A stretch of DNA of 64,000 nucleotides, from assembly GCF_015291745.1 (NCBI RefSeq), contig NZ_CP030060.1:915291-979290 (forward strand). The letters are read 5' to 3'. Each line of letters starts with the position of its first letter. Within the stretch, counting starts at the first letter, position 1. Both the position numbers and the translations under genes were made by a program. Under the pieces are notes generated by a model. That model made no database searches. It worked only from the letters and a program-made list of their open reading frames with translations, and was not told the origin of the DNA. Positions 19,266-27,611 of this stretch are shown here, piece after piece. The stretch is from Bradyrhizobium sp. CCBAU 53351. Lineage in GTDB: Bacteria > Pseudomonadota > Alphaproteobacteria > Rhizobiales > Xanthobacteraceae.

Positions 19266-20003
19266 ATGCGAATGAGCACGCACCGTATCTTCCAAAATTT
19301 TCTCAATCTGCTGATCAACGCGAACCACGCTGATGGCTTTAGCGACGCCTTGGCGGTCACCGGACGCGCACTTGAGCTGCCATGTTTGGCTTATCTGGCC
19401 TGGCCGAAGAGACGGGGTGAGAACGCCCTCGTGATTTCCACGTATCCCGCCAATTGGGTTGCGCATTATGTGCGCAGTCACTATGAGCGCCTCGACCCCA
19501 TTATCGAGCGTGCGCTGGAGACCACGGAGCCCTTTAGCTGGGACCACAGGGAACCTCATAGATTGATTTCTCGGGCGCAGCGAAGCTTGCTCGACGAAGC
19601 TGCTCAGTGTGGGATCCGATTGGGATTCACCGTTCCAATCCACAACGGCGCCTCCATGGCCGCCTTGACGTTTGCCACCGACCAGAATGACCGAGCATTT
19701 CAATTGAGCATAGAGCGCCGCTCGGAGGTCCTCCAGTTCATGGCCATTTCTTTCGACCGGCGCGTGCGGCAAAAGCTTTCTCATGAACTGATGATCGCTA
19801 ACGTTGAACTCTCACGTCGCGAAATGGAGTGCCTCGACTGGGTCGCAAAGGGCAAGACCACATGGGAGATTGGGCAGATCCTGCAGATATCGCCAAATAC
19901 CGTGAAGTCCTATTTGAATAATGCAAAGAACAAGCTGGGCGTGAGGACATTGGCCGAAGCGACTTCACGACTTGGCGCTGCTAAGGCAGTTAGGCAAGAT
20001 TAG
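19266..20003 (+). CDS. traR: LuxR-family quorum-sensing regulator (TraR-like)
   Basis: 245 residues (ATG at 19266; an alternative ATG lies two codons later). The N-terminal autoinducer-binding domain has Trp64, Tyr68, Asp77-Pro78 and Trp92, spaced exactly as Trp57, Tyr61, Asp70-Pro71 and Trp85 of Agrobacterium TraR. The C-terminal LuxR helix-turn-helix reads LSRREMECLDWVAKGKTTWE and ISPNTVKSYLNNAKNKLGVR. It should bind an acyl-homoserine lactone and activate transcription. It is followed 81 bases later by a LuxI-type synthase and is near trb conjugation genes, as in symbiosis ICEs where TraR drives excision and transfer. Confidence 0.9.
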   Translation: MRMSTHRIFQNFLNLLINANHADGFSDALAVTGRALELPCLAYLAWPKRRGENALVISTYPANWVAHYVRSHYERLDPIIERALETTEPFSWDHREPHRLISRAQRSLLDEAAQCGIRLGFTVPIHNGASMAALTFATDQNDRAFQLSIERRSEVLQFMAISFDRRVRQKLSHELMIANVELSRREMECLDWVAKGKTTWEIGQILQISPNTVKSYLNNAKNKLGVRTLAEATSRLGAAKAVRQD

Positions 20004-20026
20004 GGCCGCGCCGCCCCTCTAGTTGT

Positions 20027-20045
20027 ACGTGGTGCCATTTGCACC
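20027..20045. promoter_or_regulatory. Candidate TraR box upstream of traI
   Basis: ACGTGGTGC at 20027-20035 forms an imperfect dyad with GCACC (GGTGC-N5-GCACC, 20031-20045), 40 bases before the traI start. The same nine bases ACGTGGTGC recur at 40946-40954 upstream of the fseA-like gene. Lux/tra boxes are dyads with GTGC/GCAC half sites, so this is a plausible operator; no binding evidence. Confidence 0.45.
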
Positions 20046-20084
20046 CGGCTCTCCCATATAGTCGAAATCCGGACAGGAGGGGTC

Positions 20085-20717
20085 ATGATTCAACTGATTG
20101 CCGAACCATTTCACGGCGCGTTCTCCCAAACGCTAGCGGCCATGCACAGGCTGCGGCATCGCGTCTTCAAGCAAAGATTAGATTGGAGCGTTCACAGTTC
20201 CGGCGAGATGGAGACCGACGAGTTTGACGCGCTAGGTCCGGTATATCTCGTCCAAACGTCGGTCGAGGGACTGGTGCAGGGGTCGGTTCGCCTTTTGCCG
20301 ACAACCGGCCCGACGATGATCCGCGACACCTTTTCTGTGCTCCTGGGAAAGTGCCCTGCCCCATCGGATCCTCATGTGTGGGAGAGCAGCCGCTTTGCAG
20401 TTGATCTTCCTTCAGATGCTCCGAAGGCGGCACACGGGCTTGCGAGGGCAACTTACGAACTCTTCGCGGGCATGATTGAGTTTGGTCTGTCTCGACAGCT
20501 CACGAGCATCGTCACAGTCACCGACGTCCGGATGGAGCGAATTCTGAGGCGCGCAGGATGGCCGCTTCGCCGGATTGCATCGCCTTGTGAAATTGGAAAC
20601 ACGCTTGCTGTCGCCGGCCACCTGGAAATCACGCTCAATGCTTTGGACAGGATACGTGCGGCCGGTGGACTCGCCGGCCCAGTTCTCTGGACTCCAGTCC
20701 TGTCGCACGCCGCCTGA
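20085..20717 (+). CDS. traI: Acyl-homoserine-lactone synthase (TraI/LuxI family)
   Basis: 210 residues. The invariant LuxI residues are present: Arg24, Phe28, Trp34, Asp45, Asp48, Arg69, Glu100 and Arg103 (RLRHRVF, LDWSV, EFDALGP, SVRLLP, WESSRFAVD). The enzyme joins S-adenosylmethionine and an acyl-ACP to make an acyl-homoserine lactone. The ATG at 20085 follows a strong AGGAGGGG site. It lies 81 bases after traR, same strand. The symbol refers to the AHL synthase, not to the plasmid relaxase of the same name. Confidence 0.92.
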   Translation: MIQLIAEPFHGAFSQTLAAMHRLRHRVFKQRLDWSVHSSGEMETDEFDALGPVYLVQTSVEGLVQGSVRLLPTTGPTMIRDTFSVLLGKCPAPSDPHVWESSRFAVDLPSDAPKAAHGLARATYELFAGMIEFGLSRQLTSIVTVTDVRMERILRRAGWPLRRIASPCEIGNTLAVAGHLEITLNALDRIRAAGGLAGPVLWTPVLSHAA

Positions 20718-20776
20718 CTGCCGGCTCGCTGCCCGCAGAACTCATCCGACTTAAATCGCCGCACCTTGATTTGTAA

Positions 20777-21742
20777 ATGCCTCCAATCGACCACCTTGCC
20801 TGTCAGACACAGCGACCAATATCCAATCCAATAAGTTTACAACATCTGCGCGTTGCTGTGACAGTCAATGAAGCGGGCAGCATTCGGAGCGCAGCCAGGG
20901 TGCTGGGTGTCGAACACTCGGCCATCAGTCGGGCGATCGGACGATTGGAATGCCTGGTTGGTACCCGCTTGTTCGAGCGATCGAGATACGGGATGAATCC
21001 AACAGCCTCTGGTACGACATTCCTGAGGACGGCAAAGCTTATCATCGAGCAGGTCGATTCATTATCGAAGGCGACAGTCTTGACCCTGTCCAAGCGGGCG
21101 GATCACCTGGCTATCGGCTTCTGCCCATTCGTCTCCGCAGGACGAATAACACCTGCGATCGCCGAGTTTCAAAGCCGTTATCCGGAAATCAAGGTCGCCG
21201 TCCTTGAACGCGTCATGCCGGAACTCCTGATCGCGCTTCAGACGGGCTCGCTCGATATCGCCATCGCGCCAGACGGTCTATCTTCCATGCTGCTCACGGC
21301 GGCCTTTCCCCTATGGCGTGAAGGTATTCTCATCGCACTCGCCAAGAATGATGAGTTAGCTCAGAACGAGTCGGTCTCCTGCGCCGATCTGCACAGTCGA
21401 ACCGTTCTCGTCAGCCGCGATGATCCCGCAAGAGAAGTCGAAGACCTTCTGGTCTGCAAACTGGCGGCTCATGGAAACGGGGCCTTAATCGAAGCCTGCG
21501 ACGTGAGCCGCAGCAAGCTGACCAGTCTCGTCAGCATTGGCCGCGGCGTCACGCCGTTATTGGCATCCGAAGCTCACGCCGGATTCCCAGGGGTGGTGTA
21601 TCGCGAACTGCACGACGCAAGGGGACCCAGTCGGATCACAATGTCAGCTCATGTCAGAACCGGCGATGAAAGATCTGTTGTCGCCCACTTCCTAGCCCTT
21701 CTGAGAGAATGTTATTCTTCAGGAGGGGAAGAGCGGGCTTGA
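20777..21742 (+). CDS. LysR-family transcriptional regulator
   Basis: 321 residues. The N-terminal winged helix-turn-helix reads AVTVNEAGSIRSAARVLGVE, HSAISRAIGRLECLVGTRLF. The effector-binding domain begins near residue 108 with HLAIGFCPFVSAGRITPAIA. The gene follows traI by 59 bases on the same strand; its 3' end overlaps the DUF2274 gene on the other strand by 31 bases. LysR regulators usually control a neighbouring gene and respond to a small molecule; the target here is unknown. It sits where some ICEs have other cargo, so it may not belong to the transfer circuit. Confidence 0.88.
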   Translation: MPPIDHLACQTQRPISNPISLQHLRVAVTVNEAGSIRSAARVLGVEHSAISRAIGRLECLVGTRLFERSRYGMNPTASGTTFLRTAKLIIEQVDSLSKATVLTLSKRADHLAIGFCPFVSAGRITPAIAEFQSRYPEIKVAVLERVMPELLIALQTGSLDIAIAPDGLSSMLLTAAFPLWREGILIALAKNDELAQNESVSCADLHSRTVLVSRDDPAREVEDLLVCKLAAHGNGALIEACDVSRSKLTSLVSIGRGVTPLLASEAHAGFPGVVYRELHDARGPSRITMSAHVRTGDERSVVAHFLALLRECYSSGGEERA

Positions 21743-21948
21743 CGTTTTGATTTCGCAAAAGCCCGGTCTGTCGCCATGAAGCGCGCCAACATCGGGCCAA
21801 TGAGCTTGGCAGGTTCGACGGCCTGTCCGGTTTGCTTCGCCAGCACATCGGCATAGACGTGCAAATCCCGGTGAACATGGGCCGCGAGTTCGACCGTCAT
21901 TTTGACAGGCCGATCGTCCACAAGCGCTGCAATCTTCAATTTAGGCAT
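21712..21948 (-). CDS. DUF2274 family protein
   Basis: 78 residues, MPKLKIAALVDDRPVKMTVE at the N-terminus and LIGPMLARFMATDRAFAK near the end, matching the small DUF2274 proteins that regularly end trb operons. Its start lies four bases after the trbI stop, so it is the last gene of the operon. The role is unknown; there is no signal peptide or membrane segment. I used the ATG at 21948, which directly follows trbI, rather than an upstream ATG inside trbI. Confidence 0.82.
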   Translation of the reverse strand: MPKLKIAALVDDRPVKMTVELAAHVHRDLHVYADVLAKQTGQAVEPAKLIGPMLARFMATDRAFAKSKRQARSSPPEE

Positions 21949-21952
21949 GCGG

Positions 21953-23161
21953 CTAGCCTCTATAAGGTTCAAGAATGAGATCACGGTTGACCAGGACGCG
22001 GACCGGGTAACCCGGGCGTATCGTCAAGGTCGGCTGGATATTGAGGCTACGGCGGACCACTTGTTGGCCGGCCTGGTTCAGCGAATCTGATGCACCGCGC
22101 CTGAGGGCACCAATGATTGCGCTGTTGCTATTGCTCGCATCGGAACCTGCACCCGCTTCCGAGCCAACAGCCAGGAAGGTCGACAGCGCCGCCGCCTTGA
22201 ACAGCTCACCCCAATGGTTGTCAACCTGATCTTCAAGGCCGGCATAGCCTTGCGTGTCTGTCCCCGGTTGGCGCTCCAAGACGACCGAGCGGCCGTTCGG
22301 CATGATCAACCGGGTCCAAACGAGCAGCACGCGGCTCTGGCCGAAGCTCACCTGACTGTCATAGATGCCAGTCAGTCTGGCGCCCTGGGGGATGAGGAGA
22401 AAGCGCCCGGTGGGCGTATCATAAACATTCTCGCTTACCTGAGCTGTGATCATTCCAGGCAGATCGGAGCGAATGCCGGTGATCAGGGCCCCGGCGATAA
22501 CCGATCCGGCCTGCACCACGTAAGGTGATGGCGCCTTCACGAGGCGGTCTGGACTGGTCGTTCGTCGATCGGTGGCCGCATTTACGAAGGCGAGCTTCCG
22601 GTCCTGAGCGTTTTGCAGTGACCCATCCTCGCTGCTGGGGATCAGGGAGGGAGCATTGGCGCCACCTGCTTGGGCTCCGCTCGACGCTGCCGTGTCCCTC
22701 ACATTGGTAGAGGCGAACAGTCGGCTTACACGAGCCGCCTCTTGTTCCTGGTCACGGCGTTGCTGTTCCTGGTCGGCCGCAGCGCCTGGCGCGGCGATCT
22801 GGCCTTTGGCGGCCAGGATTGGTCTGCCGAGATCGCCGGGAAGAGGTGGACCAAGCTGGGGGACAGGAGGGGTGACCTTCGAGTAGTCCGGCGGCAACGC
22901 TGTGACGCTCTCAGCAACATTGTGACGCTCAGCCAGATAGAGCTCCTCGGAAGCGGCCTCACGCGGCCGTTGTTTCTGGAGCGCCCACGTCGCCGCCGCG
23001 GCGACCAGCGCCAGGCAGAGCGCGGATCCGGTCAGCAGCACCTTGCGAGACAAGCGGGTGACGCTCGGGTATTCGGGCCGGAGCCGAAACCCATCCTCGA
23101 GCTCACCTGTCTCCTGTTCGCCGTCCGGGGAGGTCTCATCTTCGCGGTGTTCTTCCGTCAT
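21953..23161 (-). CDS. trbI: Conjugal transfer protein TrbI (VirB10-like)
   Basis: 402 residues. A cytoplasmic N-terminus is followed by a membrane helix near residues 43-62 (LLTGSALCLALVAAAATWAL), a proline-rich periplasmic stretch (DYSKVTPPVPQLGPPLPGD), and the C-terminal VirB10 domain (VVQAGSVIAGALITGIRSDL, RFLLIPQGARLTGIYDSQVS, GYPVRVLVNRDLILEPY). TrbI/VirB10 spans both membranes and forms the core of the type IV channel with TrbG and TrbF. The start overlaps the trbG stop by four bases. Confidence 0.93.
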   Translation of the reverse strand: MTEEHREDETSPDGEQETGELEDGFRLRPEYPSVTRLSRKVLLTGSALCLALVAAAATWALQKQRPREAASEELYLAERHNVAESVTALPPDYSKVTPPVPQLGPPLPGDLGRPILAAKGQIAAPGAAADQEQQRRDQEQEAARVSRLFASTNVRDTAASSGAQAGGANAPSLIPSSEDGSLQNAQDRKLAFVNAATDRRTTSPDRLVKAPSPYVVQAGSVIAGALITGIRSDLPGMITAQVSENVYDTPTGRFLLIPQGARLTGIYDSQVSFGQSRVLLVWTRLIMPNGRSVVLERQPGTDTQGYAGLEDQVDNHWGELFKAAALSTFLAVGSEAGAGSDASNSNSAIIGALRRGASDSLNQAGQQVVRRSLNIQPTLTIRPGYPVRVLVNRDLILEPYRG

Positions 23162-24105
23162 GACGAAAACCTCCCGTCGGTGCGGACGATCCTAACCTTT
23201 TGTTGATGTTCTCCACCAAGCCGCAGTTCGGCAGCCGCAAACAGGCGGTCGACGATCAGGACGCTGCCAAAGGTGCGATAATTGACGATTTCGCTCTTAC
23301 CGTCAGGCCCGAGCACAAACAGCGGCGGCATTTCGCCTTGGACGATACCTTGCGAGAACTCGATGTAGACTTTTCGGCCGTCGTCGTAGGCTGCAAGGGG
23401 GCGCCACGGCGGATTGTCCCCCTCGATCGCATACCGAAAGCGCCGTTGTGCAAGCTCTGGGAGCAGCGGAACAGGAGTCAATTGCTGCCGCTTGATCCGA
23501 TCTTGCGGATAGTACCACGCGACCGATGGCATGTAGGGCTTCTCGCGCGAGCGGAGCTCGAGGAGATAGGTGCGCCGATCAGTATTGATCACGAGGTTGG
23601 TTTCGATGGAGGCGCGCGTCGGCTTGACCAGCACGTGCACCCTGCGCTCCTCGCCGCTGCCGCTTTCGGTGTCGCCGATGACCCATCGCACGGTGTCGCC
23701 GGCTGCGAGCGGGCCGGAGCCGGTCAACTGCTCCCCCTCCTCAAGAGCAATGTCGGTGATCTGTCCCGGCGCGGCATAGACCTGATAGAGCGCGCCCGGG
23801 CTATAGCTGTAGATCTGTGCGGCGTTGAAATAGCCTCTCCGCCTCGGCTCGACGCGCGCCGCACTGTTGGCGATTTCGATCCGGTTGACCGGCTCGACAT
23901 CCTCCTTGGTGCCCGGCTTGCCGCCAAGCGACGGCTTCCAGGATGGAGGCACATGCAGGGGACGCGGACGATCATCCGCCGGCGCTGCCGCCACAGGCAG
24001 CGGCGGCACATCTGTGTCATAGCTGATTTCGGGTGGAATGAAGGTCGAGCAGCCGCTGAGCATGCAGCCAAGCATGACGGCTGCGGAAGTGATGCCCCTC
24101 TTCAT
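23158..24105 (-). CDS. trbG: Conjugal transfer protein TrbG (VirB9-like lipoprotein)
   Basis: 315 residues from the ATG at 24105 (MKRGITSAAVMLGCMLSGCS), which gives a lipoprotein signal with lipobox LSGC. The VirB9/CagX domain includes GALYQVYAAPGQITDIALEE, VKPTRASIETNLVINTDRRT and YLLELRS, with MPPLFVLGPDGKSEIVNYR near the C-terminus. It forms the outer-membrane ring of the type IV core with TrbI. The reading frame is open further upstream, but that would bury the signal peptide. Confidence 0.92.
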   Translation of the reverse strand: MKRGITSAAVMLGCMLSGCSTFIPPEISYDTDVPPLPVAAAPADDRPRPLHVPPSWKPSLGGKPGTKEDVEPVNRIEIANSAARVEPRRRGYFNAAQIYSYSPGALYQVYAAPGQITDIALEEGEQLTGSGPLAAGDTVRWVIGDTESGSGEERRVHVLVKPTRASIETNLVINTDRRTYLLELRSREKPYMPSVAWYYPQDRIKRQQLTPVPLLPELAQRRFRYAIEGDNPPWRPLAAYDDGRKVYIEFSQGIVQGEMPPLFVLGPDGKSEIVNYRTFGSVLIVDRLFAAAELRLGGEHQQKVRIVRTDGRFSS

Positions 24106-24137
24106 TGGCGCTGTCCTGAACTCGCAAGGATATACTT

Positions 24138-24821
24138 TCACTGCCCCAACTCCTTGGACCAATTGATCGAATTCACATAGATTCCGAGAGGATTTTTGCG
24201 CAGCCGATCGGCATCACGCGGCGTTCGGATGACGATGCTCAGGATGGCTGTCCATCGCTCGGTCGAGGCGAGCGAGCCGTTCTCGTAAGCGCGCTGAATC
24301 CATGCGACACGAAAGCTGTCGGGCGAGGCCCGTATGACGCTGGAGACTTCCACCGAGATCTGCGCCTTGCCGAGCCCGGCGAATGGGTCGTTTGCCCTGG
24401 CATATTCATTGAGTGCGACGGCCCCGCGATCGGTCGTGAAGTCGTAGGCCCGGAGCCAATTCTGCCGCAGCACGATGGCATCGGATGGCAGGGCGCGCAC
24501 ATCTTCGATGAACCGCGCCAGGTGCCAGGCAATTTGTGGATCCGTCGGGTCGTAGTCGGAACTTGCAGGCGAGACCCGCTGAGCTTGACCGAGCCGGTCG
24601 ACCTCGACGATCCACGGCGTTATCGTTCCTTGTGTCGATTGCCAGATCAGCCCGCCGGCAAGGCTGCAAGACAGAGCAAGGCAGCCGAACGCCATCAAGC
24701 GCCAGTTCTTCGCCTGCAGGCGGGCCGAGCCGATGCGCTCGTCCCAGACTTGACCTGCCTTCTGATAAGGGGTGAGTGCCGCCGGCGCGCGGCCATAATG
24801 CGTTGCTGATCTCTTAAACAT
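24138..24821 (-). CDS. trbF: Conjugal transfer protein TrbF (VirB8-like)
   Basis: 227 residues. A short cytoplasmic N-terminus leads to a single membrane helix near 43-61 (LMAFGCLALSCSLAGGLIW) and a periplasmic VirB8-like domain ending KNPLGIYVNSINWSKELGQ, the usual TrbF C-terminus. VirB8-type proteins nucleate inner-membrane complex assembly. The stop is 32 bases before the trbG start. A 458-base spacer separates it from trbL, which is unusual in this otherwise overlapping operon. Confidence 0.92.
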   Translation of the reverse strand: MFKRSATHYGRAPAALTPYQKAGQVWDERIGSARLQAKNWRLMAFGCLALSCSLAGGLIWQSTQGTITPWIVEVDRLGQAQRVSPASSDYDPTDPQIAWHLARFIEDVRALPSDAIVLRQNWLRAYDFTTDRGAVALNEYARANDPFAGLGKAQISVEVSSVIRASPDSFRVAWIQRAYENGSLASTERWTAILSIVIRTPRDADRLRKNPLGIYVNSINWSKELGQ

Positions 24822-25279
24822 TGAACTTCCCCTGAGTATCCCTGATCCATCGTAGCGAGCCGGCAGCAGACGGCGTTTTGCTCATGTCGGCTGCTCGATG
24901 CGGATCACGCGCGCGAACACGCACAAGCACCGTACGATGTGGCAGCTTCTGCACCGCCGGCGGCGAATGCTGCGACTGAGTCCCCTTACTTCCGGGAGCT
25001 GCGCCGGATTGCGCGGCAAAAGAACCGAGCCCAATCCTGCCTTCGCACCCGCGACACCGAGAAGAAGGGGCCGTTGGCGCAGCGACGTGTCGGACGGGAT
25101 CTGGCCATGGATCGCTTGCCAGATCAGAGCTGGCGTCAGCGTCAAGGACAGAATGCGAGAGGCTTGAATGACGCATTGACGACCCAGCCGACGCACTGCA
25201 GAGGACCCACGAGAACAGCTGATCATCGGAACAGGCCGAGCGGAGTTCGACGGCCATGCGCCGTTCTCGGAAATCCCTC
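24822..25279. other. 458-bp spacer between trbL and trbF, no recognised gene
   Basis: Neighbouring trb genes overlap or nearly touch, but here 458 bases separate the trbL stop from the trbF start. Two minus-strand frames stay open across most of it (one from 25283 to 24882, one running out of the trbL region to 24814), but neither resembles a known family and both look like composition artefacts (many Arg, Ser and Cys). It may be a decayed extra gene. No hairpin terminator was noticed. Confidence 0.45.
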
Positions 25280-26509
25280 TCATCGGCGCTCTTCCTGGGA
25301 GAGATCGACCGAGCTGCCGCTGCCACCGGGATCGCCGGATTTGACTGCATGAACTGCCGCCGATACCCCCCGATCAAGGCCCTGACCTTGCTTGATGCGC
25401 TGAGCCCAAGTGGGGCTACCGCTCGCGGTCTGAGCTGAAGTGCTCGTCGATTGACCGCCTCCGCCAACCGTCGAGGCCATCCTGCGAAGTGGACTTGCTG
25501 CTGCAGAGGCGGCCGCATTTGCGACGCCCGTGAGGCCGCCACTGCGATATGCCGCTGCGGTGCCCGTGACAGCGCTTGCGCCCATCCTGCCGGCGCCCAC
25601 GAGCGCTCCGCCGGCGAGACCTGCCGCACCTGCAGCAAGCCCGGCTGTCGCCACCGCGGCGCCGCCTGCGGCAAGTGCTGTACCGACCGCAGATCCTGCG
25701 CCGAGTTGCGGCCCACCGGAGACCAGCCCGCTTGCGATGCTCGGTCCGAAGATCCCCAACGCCAACAGCGAGAGCGCCGCAAGAACCAATGTCATGGCAT
25801 CTTCGATGGTCGGTTGGGCGCCGTTGAAGCCCGACGTAAATTGCGAAAACAGTGTTGAGCCGATGCCGACAATCACAGCCAGCACCAGCACCTTGATGCC
25901 TGATGAGACCACGTTGCCGAGGACGCGCTCTGCCGCAAAGGCGGTCTTGCCGAACAGGCCGAAGGGAATCAGCACAAATCCGGCCAATGTAGTGAGTTTG
26001 AACTCGATCAGTGTCACGAAAAGCTGAACGGCCAGAATGAAGAAGGCAAGAAGCACGATTGCCCAGGCAAACAACAGAACCACGATCTGGACGAAGTTCT
26101 CGAAAAAGCTGATGTAGCCAATCAGGCTGGAGATCGAGTCCAGGAGCGGACGGCCTGCATCGAGGCCCACCTGCGCGATCTTGCCCGGCCGCACGAAATC
26201 GCCGGCCGACAAGCTGGTGCCGGAGGCCTTCAGCCCAAGGCCCGCAAAGCTCTCGAAGACGATACGGGCGAGACTGTTCCAATTTCCGATCAGGTAAGCA
26301 AAAACCCCGACGAAGAGCGTCTTCTTGACCAGCCGCGCGATGATGTCGTCGTCCGCGCCCCAGCTCCAGAACAACGCTGCAAGCGTGATGTCGATCGCAG
26401 CGAGGGTCGTTGCGAGGTAACCGACCTCCCCGCCCACGAGACCAAAGCCGCTGTCGATGTAGCGTGTAAAAGTCTCCAGGAATTGGTCGATGATGCCCGT
26501 GCCGGTCAT
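25280..26509 (-). CDS. trbL: P-type conjugative transfer protein TrbL (VirB6-like)
   Basis: 409 residues from the ATG at 26509, which overlaps the trbK stop (ATGA). The N-terminus is MTGTGIIDQFLETFTRYIDS. Five or six membrane segments follow (for example LATTLAAIDITLAALFWSWG, FVQIVVLLFAWAIVLLAFFI, ALSLLALGIFGPSIASGLVS), then an Ala/Gly-rich tail with QSTSTSAQTASGSPTWAQR and ending SSVDLSQEERR. TrbL/VirB6 is the polytopic inner-membrane channel component. The reading frame is open upstream to 26671 but the coupled start is preferred. Confidence 0.92.
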   Translation of the reverse strand: MTGTGIIDQFLETFTRYIDSGFGLVGGEVGYLATTLAAIDITLAALFWSWGADDDIIARLVKKTLFVGVFAYLIGNWNSLARIVFESFAGLGLKASGTSLSAGDFVRPGKIAQVGLDAGRPLLDSISSLIGYISFFENFVQIVVLLFAWAIVLLAFFILAVQLFVTLIEFKLTTLAGFVLIPFGLFGKTAFAAERVLGNVVSSGIKVLVLAVIVGIGSTLFSQFTSGFNGAQPTIEDAMTLVLAALSLLALGIFGPSIASGLVSGGPQLGAGSAVGTALAAGGAAVATAGLAAGAAGLAGGALVGAGRMGASAVTGTAAAYRSGGLTGVANAAASAAASPLRRMASTVGGGGQSTSTSAQTASGSPTWAQRIKQGQGLDRGVSAAVHAVKSGDPGGSGSSVDLSQEERR

Positions 26510-26880
26510 TGGTCGCCCCCTACCGCAGGACGGGCTAGATAGCCTTGAGGCAATCGGCTCTGATCCTTTGCTTCCAAAGCCTCTTCCGCCGAAGAGCCAA
26601 CTGACGAACCCTTCGAGTCCGTCTTCTGCCCAAGGAAGCTCCGGCGGCTTTCTGCCCAGACCTTCCGGCAAGTCTCATAGGCATCAGTTTGCGTGGATGT
26701 CACGGCACGGCAACGGATCAGGTCAGCCTCGTGCACACTCGGTATTTGGGCGGTCATCGGCTGGTGTTCGAGCTCACCCGCATGATTCTGCAGCGTGAGC
26801 GTGCATGCGATGATCGCCACTATGCCGCCAAAGACGGTGATTGCGATCGACACCGCCTTGATAGTTTTCGGATCCCTCAT
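26506..26880 (-). CDS. trbK: Putative entry-exclusion protein TrbK (TrbK-alt type)
   Basis: 124 residues. One N-terminal membrane helix (VSIAITVFGGIVAIIACTLT) is followed by a short periplasmic part with two cysteines (LIRCRAV, YETCRKVWAESRRSFL). Size, position between trbJ and trbL, and the RCR...CRKVWAE text fit the TrbK-alt family, proposed to block entry of a second copy of the same element. The start shares a base with the trbJ stop (TGATG). Confidence 0.82.
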   Translation of the reverse strand: MRDPKTIKAVSIAITVFGGIVAIIACTLTLQNHAGELEHQPMTAQIPSVHEADLIRCRAVTSTQTDAYETCRKVWAESRRSFLGQKTDSKGSSVGSSAEEALEAKDQSRLPQGYLARPAVGGDQ

Positions 26881-27611
26881 CAGTGAAACATCTGTACGTT
26901 GGAGGATTGATAGCCGGGCCCAGGAGTCAGAAAGCGCTGCAGCTGTTCGCGGCCCTGGTCTTGGGCCGCTGCGCGTTGGGCTGCTTCGAGAGCCTGTGCC
27001 CGGCCGTGGGCCGCGACGGTCGCGGTGAGATCGGCGAGCTGTTGGGCCTGAAGAGCGAGGAGCTGATTACCGGCCTGGGTTGCCTGGAGCGCGCCGCTGG
27101 CGCTCTGGCTCGAGCTCACCAGGGCGGACAGCTGAATGCGATTGGTGTCGAGGTTGCCCACAACGCCGGCTTGGAGGCGAAGAGCGTCCTGAAGCGCTCC
27201 GACGGAGTTCTGCCAGCGCGCCTGCGCTCCCGCAAACAGCGCGGCATCGGACTGGCTGCTTGTTGCCGGCGCATAGCTTGTGGCAAAGGCGTGGTCGATC
27301 TGTTGGACGTCGTAGGCGATGTGCTGCGCCTGACCAAGGAGCTGCTGGGTGCGCTGGATGGAGGTCTGAAGCTGCAGAAGCGAAGAATAGGGCAGGCTCG
27401 CCAGGTTTTTTGCCTGGTTGATCAGCATCTGCGCTTCGTTTTGCAGCGAGGTGATCTGGTTGCTGATCTGCTGCAGCTCGCGAGCGGCGGTCAACACGTT
27501 CTGAACGTAATTGTTGGGATCGAACACAATCCACTGGGCACGCGCTGTGCCGCTAGAAAAAGCCGATGCAACAAGGATCGTGATGGCGAAACGCAAGCGT
27601 CGAAGGCTCAT
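26880..27611 (-). CDS. trbJ: P-type conjugative transfer protein TrbJ (VirB5-like)
   Basis: 243 residues. A signal peptide (FAITILVASAFSSGTARAQ) is followed by VFDPNNYVQNVLTAARELQQ, the family signature, and long helices rich in Gln and Ala (QISNQITSLQNEAQMLINQA, SSSQSASGALQATQAGNQLL). VirB5-type proteins are exported and sit at the pilus tip. The start overlaps the trbE stop by four bases. Confidence 0.92.
   Translation of the reverse strand: MSLRRLRFAITILVASAFSSGTARAQWIVFDPNNYVQNVLTAARELQQISNQITSLQNEAQMLINQAKNLASLPYSSLLQLQTSIQRTQQLLGQAQHIAYDVQQIDHAFATSYAPATSSQSDAALFAGAQARWQNSVGALQDALRLQAGVVGNLDTNRIQLSALVSSSQSASGALQATQAGNQLLALQAQQLADLTATVAAHGRAQALEAAQRAAAQDQGREQLQRFLTPGPGYQSSNVQMFH

Noticed and set aside
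24814..25782. 322-codon minus-strand frame across trbL and the spacer
   Set aside because: Its first half is the wrong frame of trbL. The second half has no family resemblance, so it was not called as a gene.
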